Positions 1-5,110 of a DNA stretch of 5,110 nucleotides are shown here, piece after piece. Source of the stretch: Syntrophomonadaceae bacterium. GTDB lineage: Bacteria; Bacillota_D; Dethiobacteria; DTU022. How positions within the stretch are numbered: position 1 is the stretch's first letter; the number at the start of each line of letters is the position of its first letter. The position numbers and the translations under genes were made by a program. The stretch spans positions 1 to 5,110 of the forward strand of contig PWUG01000275.1 in assembly GCA_003562605.1 (NCBI GenBank), in the 5' to 3' direction. Under the pieces are notes generated by a model that had not been told where the DNA came from, made no database searches, and saw nothing but the letters and a program-made list of their open reading frames with translations.

Positions 1-182
1 GCGTACGGACATGAACTTGTTTGACGCCCGTTTTGCAGCATGATCGTGGTGTACGTGTGCCGCAGAGTATGGATGGATATCTCCAGACCCAGCACCTGAG
101 CAGTCCTACGGAAGCGGCTTGACACGGTGACAAGAACCATTGGCTCGCCGAGTTCCCAGGCAGCCTGTGTGAGCAGTATCAA
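1..182 (-). pseudogene. Tyrosine recombinase (phage-type integrase) fragment, partial and frameshifted
   Basis: The minus strand from base 182 reads about 60 codons without a stop and contains ISIHTLRHTYTTIMLQNG. The HTLRHT motif is the box II H-x-x-R signature of tyrosine recombinases, enzymes that cut and rejoin DNA at attachment sites. Upstream of it, SSRFRRTAQVLGLEI fits the stretch that usually precedes this box. Just after LQNG the frame appears to shift at the CCC run at 27-29: removing one base restores GVKQVHVRT, which matches the family pattern (L..NGV..) leading to the LGH box, expected off the left edge. A stop in the same frame at 183-185 and the loss of any similarity beyond it show that the N-terminal part, including the first catalytic arginine region, is missing. 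The active-site tyrosine would lie outside the window. The fragment is probably inactive and marks an old mobile element. Family assignment rests on one strong motif. Confidence 0.72.
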
Positions 183-185
183 CTA

Positions 186-426
186 GAAACTTGCAATATT
201 GGATAATACTGCAGGATTATTGGGGTCGGATGTCGAATATATGAAGCATGAATTAGTTTAAAGACTATCAAGCCAATCAGCTCATGTTTGTGTCTACCTG
301 TCAGGGCAGCTGGCTTCCTGAGGACCACCCGGTTAAGCACAGTTACATGGCAGAAATGCTTTGACTTGGCCTGAATGAATCGAGCTAGATATCTGGTACG
401 TTAATTACAGAAATTTCTGGTTCGAT
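186..426. other. Gene-free stretch between two pseudogenes
   Basis: No reading frame here resembles a known protein on either strand. The longest start-to-stop frame is 26 codons (284-364, plus) and has no convincing ribosome binding site. A TTGACT hexamer at 361-366 resembles a -35 box, but the best -10 candidate (TAGATA, 386-391) is weak and 19 bases away. A perfect 12-base palindrome, CAGAAATTTCTG, lies at 408-419 just before the next open frame. One such palindrome is expected by chance in a window this size. The stretch is best seen as decayed intergenic sequence. Confidence 0.5.
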
Positions 427-1119
427 ATGGAGATACTCTTAAAGACAATTTTTGTGGTGTTGAATAAGCAGGGACTTCACCACCAAGTAAATGAAAATCG
501 GCAGTCAGGTAGTGCTTATTATACGTCATATATTGACGTTTACCCCGTTAAACATTCGTTGATGAAAAGCTGTAAATGGAAATTATTTGTAATGATAGAT
601 ATATACTTTGAGCCCAATTACGGAAAACTTTATGAGAAAATCGAAAATGGTAACTGTGAAGTATTTAGATATAGTAGTGCTTTCGGGAATGTTTACCATT
701 TATTTATAAAACGTGAGATTCCAGTCCGTGTTAATAATAAGACATACTATGACCTTGTAACCCCATATGGTTATGGAGGACCCTAAAATTACAGAGTGTA
801 AAGAAAACAAAAAGCAAAAGTTACTCAGAGTTTGAACTTGAGTTTCAATATTACTGTAAAAATAATGATATAGTAAGTGAATTCGTACGATTCCATCCTG
901 TGGTTCGCAATGCAGGTGACTTTAAATATTGTTATGATGTGACGCATATTCGCAATACAATTGGGAACAAACCTTGCCGCCTTCGATGAGCCTTTTCAAT
1001 CAGAGTTTTCAAAACGAGGGAAACAAAGCATAAGAAAGGCTTTAAGGGAATGGGTGAGCTACAAGATTACAGAAAGACCGAGTGATTATCTTTCTTTTGA
1101 GCAGCCAAAGTTGTTATAG
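427..1119 (+). pseudogene. FemAB/GNAT-like acyltransferase pseudogene, three frameshifts, C-terminus lost
   Basis: The relatives I recall are GNAT-fold proteins of roughly 330-350 residues, related to FemA/FemB/FemX, that transfer acyl or aminoacyl groups; the exact substrate of this subgroup is not known to me. The protein is spread over three frames. Frame one (427-786) carries DIYFEPNYGKLYEKIENG (residues 58-75), YHLFIKREIPV and YYDLVTPYGYGGP, then a stop at 784-786. The next frame (785 to about 823) reads KITECKENKKQKL. The third (825-962) reads SEFELEFQYYCKNNDIVSEF, then VRFHPVVRNA and YDVTHIRNTIG. The original frame resumes at 964 with GTNLAAFDEPF, EFSKRGKQSIRKAL and VSYKITERPSDYLSFEQ. 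Each junction is explained by one extra base, near 781-784, 824 and 963-965. Similarity ends after about 1104 and the frame stops at 1117-1119, so the C-terminal half is absent. The first ~50 residues do not look like the family and no Shine-Dalgarno site precedes 427, so the original start is uncertain. It is convergent with the next gene. Confidence 0.8.
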
Positions 1120-1127
1120 TGATTATT

Positions 1128-2528
1128 TTACGGCGAGAAACCAGGGATATACCATTCTTCATACGAGGGACTCCGTGTTTTGTAGTAGTTTGCAAAGTAG
1201 GGATAATCGTCAGTAATGGTTACCCTTTCGGCAGGTGCTGGCCAGTCTGTATAAGGAATTACAAGGATTAATGGGACATCGAAGCCATTAAATGGAACCA
1301 TACTATCAAGTTCAATAGTATAACCCGTAAAACGATTATACATATAAGGGTTGTAGAGATGTAACAAATTATTAAGATCCCATCTGGGTGCTCCAGTGTA
1401 GTCTACCCGCAGGTTTTGACCACTATCATCAGCCATGGTGATCGTGATTTCTACCCAATCGTTTAATATCTGTCCAACAGTCCCAGGAAAGTTAGCCGTG
1501 TCAAAGAGTACAATATCAAAGTCGTTCGATCCTGATTTATTCGTGACTGCTGCTGCTTCACGTGAGGTAGCAGTTCTGCTTCTCTTGATGGTATAAGTAT
1601 AATTTCCTTTTAGAGGCCTCTTAATGTGAATATCATGGGTATGCCCAGCATCATTAACTCTTGCGGTGAACTTCATGGAAATGGATTCAAGAACACCGTT
1701 TACATATTCTTCCTGCAGTTTCATGTTCATCCCAAAGTCGTTGTAGTCGAAGTCAGGGTCGATTATGCTGTCGTTATAAGCGATGTAGGCTGTCCTTTCA
1801 AATGTGAACTTGAGTCCATCTTGGCATAGCCTCTCACCAATATACGTACATTCTTCGCCTTCTACCCACGGGTATAAAGGGGCATCTGTAACTTTCATGG
1901 TTCCGGTAAAGCTCTGGCAGTCTTCTGATATGGTAATCATAAAGTTAATCGTGAAATCTTCGACGGGCTGACACCATTCTCCTATTAAGGTATTGTTTTC
2001 GATTACTCCTGAACCTGTGTTTAGAGGATACTCGGGCCAATATATAGTAACGGCTGTATTTTCTTGTTCCATGTAGATAATGAAAGCGTTATCAAGAGTG
2101 CCGTCCATATTGCATAACTCTGCATCCCAGTAACCGGTCCAGAAGCATTCCGGGTCAGGGGGATCAGACTTCCATACTATCCACTCACCGTCTTTGTCCC
2201 AGTATCCTTCCAGGTTCTCCATGACCCAGGTGATATCCACGGGAGCATCATATACCTGCGAACGGATGTTGAACAACGTGCCGCCCATCCATAAGAAGAG
2301 GTTCTCGGGGTCTACCTGTAAAGCAGCACCTATACCAGCTCCTGCCTGTACACGGAAATCCCGGATGTAGTCGATGGTGAAGCCCTTGCCACCGATGATG
2401 AGCATATTGTCAAGTTCCGGGGGAAGTAGGGGATCATCCCCTGCGATAGCAGCTGACGGAAGCAGCGTCATAAGGAAAAGAAAGAGTAAGGTTAATGTCA
2501 AATGTCTTATCGATCTGTTGAACATCAT
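1128..2528 (-). CDS. Secreted beta-rich protein of unknown function with six-cysteine central region
   Basis: I chose the ATG at 2526-2528, giving 466 residues, because AAGGAGG (2543-2537) sits 8 bases before it. An in-frame ATG at 2553-2555 would overlap that site and add nine hydrophilic residues. The N-terminus is a textbook signal peptide: Arg-5 and Arg-8, hydrophobic core LTLTLLFLFLMTLL, and AIA cleavage near residue 29, so the product is exported. No lipobox, LPXTG motif or other membrane segment is seen. After cleavage a GGKGFTIDYIRDF stretch (46-58) follows, similar to repeats I associate with clostridial surface proteins. Residues ~128-235 carry six cysteines (128, 139, 186, 204, 227, 235) and a pattern W-x-GYWD ... 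GSGVIENNTLIGEW ... SFTGTM ... GERL, like small beta-barrel (lipocalin-like) modules with alternating G and W positions. The rest is mostly beta strands, ending in an aromatic-rich tail (YPYFANYYKTRSPSYEEWY). No catalytic motif is recognised. Its 3' end lies 8 bases from the convergent pseudogene. Confidence 0.88.
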   Translation of the reverse strand: MMFNRSIRHLTLTLLFLFLMTLLPSAAIAGDDPLLPPELDNMLIIGGKGFTIDYIRDFRVQAGAGIGAALQVDPENLFLWMGGTLFNIRSQVYDAPVDITWVMENLEGYWDKDGEWIVWKSDPPDPECFWTGYWDAELCNMDGTLDNAFIIYMEQENTAVTIYWPEYPLNTGSGVIENNTLIGEWCQPVEDFTINFMITISEDCQSFTGTMKVTDAPLYPWVEGEECTYIGERLCQDGLKFTFERTAYIAYNDSIIDPDFDYNDFGMNMKLQEEYVNGVLESISMKFTARVNDAGHTHDIHIKRPLKGNYTYTIKRSRTATSREAAAVTNKSGSNDFDIVLFDTANFPGTVGQILNDWVEITITMADDSGQNLRVDYTGAPRWDLNNLLHLYNPYMYNRFTGYTIELDSMVPFNGFDVPLILVIPYTDWPAPAERVTITDDYPYFANYYKTRSPSYEEWYIPGFSP

Positions 2529-2536
2529 CCAATCTT

Positions 2537-2543
2537 CCTCCTT
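2537..2543 (-). promoter_or_regulatory. Ribosome binding site deciding the start of the secreted protein gene
   Basis: On the minus strand AAGGAGG is followed by 8 bases (AAGATTGG) and then tandem ATG ATG codons. It is a near-perfect Shine-Dalgarno core at ideal distance and moves the start nine codons inward from the furthest in-frame ATG. The protein then begins MMFNRS, directly ahead of the hydrophobic signal peptide core. Confidence 0.85.
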
Positions 2544-2584
2544 TTGGTTATTCATCTTTCAACCTCAAAGTAACCTTGGCGGGG

Positions 2585-2618
2585 AAACTGGCCGGCGATA
2601 TTGGTTTTGAGCCAGTTT
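2585..2618. repeat. 8-bp inverted repeat upstream of the secreted protein gene
   Basis: AAACTGGC at 2585-2592 pairs perfectly with GCCAGTTT at 2611-2618 across an 18-base loop. It lies 57-90 bases before the ATG of the downstream minus-strand gene, so it could be a leader hairpin or a protein-binding operator. There is no T-run, so an intrinsic terminator is unlikely. An 8-bp repeat with this spacing can arise by chance. Confidence 0.35.
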
Positions 2619-3168
2619 GTGACATTTACTTGCTTCTTCTAAGGAGAAGTCACACCATAAACAATACAGGTGTAGGCGTGTCTGTTTGCAGTAGAGAGGT
2701 TCAAACTTCTACCGGCTCTTGCTCCGCTTTCCACATCACCCCTCTTTGGTTTTTTTGCATACCATGGATTCTTAAGAACCTCTTGGGGATAATCCCTGCT
2801 TCGCTAAGATCGGTTTTCTGGAAATTAAATATCCGGATTCGGCTCTGCTGCAGTGGCGATCAGGTGGTTGGAAACTACCTTAGCCCCCCTTACAAAGATT
2901 TGATCCATAAGATTCTCTTTTATACACCCCTTAAGCGCAACGGTATAGACAGAATTTCGGCCCTGTCCTTGCTCAGGCAGATTATATCTCCAGCCCACAG
3001 ATGAACTTCACTCAGGCAATCTTCAAGCTCAAGCGGTCTTATCATCCAACGGTTTCTGCTATCTTGTAGCGCCTTTTCCATGAGCTTGCCTTCTGGGATA
3101 TCCCTATGCTGCCGAACACTATCTGCATGATGAATACATGGTGTAACCTCTGGCGTCCTCTGTTGCCC

Positions 3169-5100
3169 TCAATCCCGGTGGACTTCCGCAACAACTTTGC
3201 AATTCCACTTGTTAATACTGTCATCCGTGGAACTCTCTCCTTCTTCTGTATAGTTTATGCTGCCCAGCAGGCTAGAGCCAGTCGGGCCGGCCTGCCAACT
3301 CTCAGGGAATCTTAAAAAATCCACATCATCTTCATCAAAATCCATGTCGTGCGCTCCAAGATAAAATATATAGCCAAAACTAAACCAGTAATCTGATGTA
3401 AAAGTTCCGGCGTGACTATAGTGAGTAGTCCAATTTTCTTGGGGCACTTCTAGCACGTAAATTCGTACATCCTCCACTGTTTCTTCCGGGCTCAGGTAGA
3501 CACGGACGTCAATGATGCCGTCTTTCCTTTTTGTTGTGCCGTGACCTGTGTAAGGGATGCGTGTATCACCCCCGCCGTAGGCTAATCCTTCTTCAACCAA
3601 TGAGTAATTATCAAAGCGTAGAGTACCGATCCCACGATAGCAACCAAGTTCGTCATCCTTGCCTAAGGGAATGTTCGCACTGAATTTTATGTTATAGGTT
3701 GCATCTGCCCATACATTTAAAGGAGAACTAATATATAGTTGTGTATTAGCATCCATTTCGAAAACAAACAACATTTCCGACACATCGAAGGGGTTGCTAA
3801 GAGCTGCCTCCACCTTGGCCAGGGGGCCTTCACCCTCCGCCTTTAAGACCACCCCCTGGTCCACCTCGTCATAGATCACGCTATCAAAGACCAGCCGGCT
3901 TTCCCCGGCAGGCAGGACGGCCCTGGTGGTGCCGGACAGGTTTCCTTTGCCCTGCTCCACGCTCAGGGTGATGGTGCTCTCCTCGTCGATGGGCCAGGGA
4001 AACTCCTCTCCCTCATCCTCCACCACCAGGTCCACGGCAACGGCAAAGGGCTTGTTGACCAGCTGGCCGGAAATGGGCTTCCGGTGCAGGGAAAGGGTCT
4101 CCACGTTTGCGCTCATGGCCCCGGGTGACCGTGAGGCGCCCCCTACCCGGAGCTCCACACACCCGAAGGGCGGTATATCGTCCACAGGCCGATCCTCGAT
4201 CCGGGTCACCTCTCGCAGATGCTCTTCCGGCCAGGTAATGGTCACCCGTTTCCAATCAACGGTCCCTTTCAGCTCGCCGTAGGAGATACCGATGGCATAG
4301 CCGTGGAGCGACAGTACAGCCTGCGTTTCTAGCCTTAGGGCGTAGAGTCCCGGCTCCAGGGTGTGGGCAACAGTCCAAACAATGGTGTCCTGCACCTTGA
4401 GGGGCTGGAAAGGGTCGCCCAGATCCAGGCCGGGCGCGAAGTGTAAAGCCCGCTGAGGCTCGATCAGCCAAAGGTAGCCTTCGTGCACGGCTCCCGTGCC
4501 CGGCCCTGCATGGCCAGTAAGTCTCGTGAAGTTCATGACGCCCAGGCCCCCGTGGGCTGCTCCCCAGTGAAGGATATCCGGGATCTTCTCCATCCTGGCT
4601 ATTTTTTTGGGGCTGATGTGAGGCAGCGTACGGGTTTTGATATAATACTCCAGGTCTACATCGGCTTCGAACTGGAAAACGTAGGTGCCGGGGCAGGGAA
4701 CATGGATGAATTCCGTAAATCCTCCTTGACCGTACGCCAGGGCATGGGCCCAAAAACTGGCCCAGCCCTTCAAGCCCACATCCACCCTGCCGGTAGCCCG
4801 GGATTGGTTCATGAACGCTTCGGGGAAACCTCCAAAGGGTCGGGCTCCCCTGATCCGTTGTCTGACCTGCTGATCATAGACATAAAAGTCATCACTTTCC
4901 CCTGTGTATTGAGGTTCATCGATAAAGGGGGGCGTAATGGTGAGCCGGTTATCCTGGGATTGGAGTTCCACTTCCCGGGTTAACCCGGCCAGGGGCTCCG
5001 CTTCTATGCCCCTTTCAGGGGAAGTCAAGGCGGCGCTCTGGACCGAAGCGATACCTGTTGCGACCTGGATGAGCTCGATGTTTAGTACGTCCCCGTCCAT
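3169..5100 (-). CDS. Large surface-type protein with Ig-like domain and distinct C-terminal domain (5' end possibly incomplete)
   Basis: The frame encodes 643 residues from the ATG at 5098-5100. GGAGGAGGAA precedes it, but the same frame stays open to the window edge (three Glu codons) and there is no signal peptide, so the real start may lie outside. Residues 1-330 are an unrecognised all-beta region with strands such as GTYVFQFEADVDLEYYI (138-154) and EPGLYALRLETQAVLSLHGY (249-268). Residues ~335-440 are an invasin-like bacterial Ig domain: GQLVNKPFAVAVDLVVED, STITLSVEQGKGNLSGTT, VLPAGESRLVFDSVIYDEV, DQGVVLKAEGEG, closing with SNPFDV. Residues 441-643 form a different domain, with GIGTLRFDNYSLVEEG, an aromatic patch (DYWFSFGYIFYLG), an acidic stretch (DMDFDEDDVD) and the end KWNCKVVAEVHRD. 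Coding GC is about 55-65% up to the Ig domain end and about 32% in sampled parts after it. Ig domains of this type usually sit in cell-surface or secreted proteins. No enzyme motif or cell-wall anchor is visible. Confidence 0.85.
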   Translation of the reverse strand: MDGDVLNIELIQVATGIASVQSAALTSPERGIEAEPLAGLTREVELQSQDNRLTITPPFIDEPQYTGESDDFYVYDQQVRQRIRGARPFGGFPEAFMNQSRATGRVDVGLKGWASFWAHALAYGQGGFTEFIHVPCPGTYVFQFEADVDLEYYIKTRTLPHISPKKIARMEKIPDILHWGAAHGGLGVMNFTRLTGHAGPGTGAVHEGYLWLIEPQRALHFAPGLDLGDPFQPLKVQDTIVWTVAHTLEPGLYALRLETQAVLSLHGYAIGISYGELKGTVDWKRVTITWPEEHLREVTRIEDRPVDDIPPFGCVELRVGGASRSPGAMSANVETLSLHRKPISGQLVNKPFAVAVDLVVEDEGEEFPWPIDEESTITLSVEQGKGNLSGTTRAVLPAGESRLVFDSVIYDEVDQGVVLKAEGEGPLAKVEAALSNPFDVSEMLFVFEMDANTQLYISSPLNVWADATYNIKFSANIPLGKDDELGCYRGIGTLRFDNYSLVEEGLAYGGGDTRIPYTGHGTTKRKDGIIDVRVYLSPEETVEDVRIYVLEVPQENWTTHYSHAGTFTSDYWFSFGYIFYLGAHDMDFDEDDVDFLRFPESWQAGPTGSSLLGSINYTEEGESSTDDSINKWNCKVVAEVHRD

Positions 5101-5110
5101 TTCCTCCTCC
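5101..5110 (-). promoter_or_regulatory. Candidate ribosome binding site at the window edge
   Basis: The minus strand reads GGAGGAGGAA immediately before the ATG at 5100. The GGAGG core at 5110-5106 is 5 bases from the start codon, which is short but workable. The same bases also read in frame as three Glu-type codons, so they could equally be coding sequence of a longer protein whose start lies outside the window. Confidence 0.45.

Larger units (their letters stand above)
2529..3168. other. 640-base spacer without a convincing gene
   Basis: Between the two minus-strand genes no frame resembles a known protein. On the plus strand a 142-codon frame (2576-3004) has no ribosome binding site and a composition unlike a real protein. 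On the minus strand the frame of the upstream gene stays open for 83 codons after its stop (3168 to 2923), reading for example GKLMEKALQDSRNRWM and LEDCLSEVHLWAGDII. I could not place this in a family. It could be a decayed gene remnant. A TATAAT hexamer occurs on the minus strand near 2982-2987, without a fitting -35 box. No terminator with a T-run is visible after the gene at 3169. A promoter for the downstream secreted-protein gene probably lies here but cannot be pinpointed. Confidence 0.5.

Noticed and set aside
284..364. 26-residue plus-strand frame starting MFVSTCQGSWLPEDHP
   Set aside because: The PEDHP stretch faintly recalls transposase N-termini, but it is too short and lacks any continuation or ribosome binding site.
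361..391. Possible promoter TTGACT ... TAGATA
   Set aside because: The -10 element matches only three of six consensus positions and the spacing is 19 bases; it precedes a pseudogene.
408..419. 12-bp perfect palindrome CAGAAATTTCTG
   Set aside because: About one 12-base palindrome is expected by chance in a window of this length, and nothing supports its use as an operator.
2636..2649. Small hairpin CTTCT-AAGG-AGAAG
   Set aside because: Only 5 bp of stem with no T-run on either strand; indistinguishable from chance.
2576..3004. 142-codon plus-strand open frame in the spacer
   Set aside because: No Shine-Dalgarno site, no family resemblance, and a composition rich in Ile, Leu, Ser and Cys typical of non-coding translation.
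3042..3224. 60-codon minus-strand frame overlapping the 3' end of the large gene
   Set aside because: It begins inside the coding region in a different frame, without a ribosome binding site or a known motif.
3926..4282. 118-codon plus-strand and 80-codon minus-strand open frames over the Ig-like domain region
   Set aside because: Low-complexity Ser/Thr/Arg/Pro or Arg/Gly-rich shadows of the real frame.
4256..4753. 165-codon minus-strand open frame
   Set aside because: It overlaps the large gene in another frame in a GC-rich stretch, is rich in Arg, Pro and Gly, and has no family motif. It is a by-product of composition.
4483..4983. 166-codon plus-strand open frame opposite the large gene
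   Set aside because: Antisense to a continuous coding frame with a plausible domain structure; no ribosome binding site or recognisable motif.

Overview
The window looks like a piece of an accessory region from a low-to-mid GC Gram-positive bacterium, most likely a Clostridia-type Firmicute. This is inferred from a strong AAGGAGG ribosome binding site, a classical signal peptide with AxA cleavage site, an invasin-like Ig domain of the kind common in clostridial surface proteins, and a decayed FemAB/GNAT-like gene. No marker gene fixes the species.

Layout. Bases 1-182 (minus strand) hold a fragment of a tyrosine recombinase (integrase) carrying the HxLRHT catalytic box. It runs off the left edge and has an apparent one-base frameshift. 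Bases 186-426 hold no recognisable gene. Bases 427-1119 (plus strand) are a broken FemAB/GNAT-like acyltransferase gene: the protein can be followed through three reading frames and is cut off before its C-terminal half. Eight bases later, in convergent orientation, ends an intact gene (1128-2528, minus) for a secreted protein of 466 residues with a signal peptide and a six-cysteine beta-rich central region. Bases 2529-3168 are a 640-base spacer with no convincing gene, containing one 8-bp inverted repeat. The right part (3169-5100, minus) is one long reading frame for a 643-residue protein with an all-beta N-terminal region, one Ig-like domain and a distinct C-terminal domain. Its true start may lie beyond the right edge.

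The two intact genes point the same way and both look like extracellular, mostly beta-structured proteins of unknown role. They may be related in function, but the long spacer between them means one transcript cannot be assumed. The left 1.1 kb is a gene graveyard typical of a decayed mobile element or insertion hotspot. The most striking signal is inside the right-hand gene: base composition drops from roughly 55-65% GC to roughly 32% GC exactly at the end of the Ig-like domain, suggesting a gene assembled from two sources. No complete new defence or mobile system is visible.
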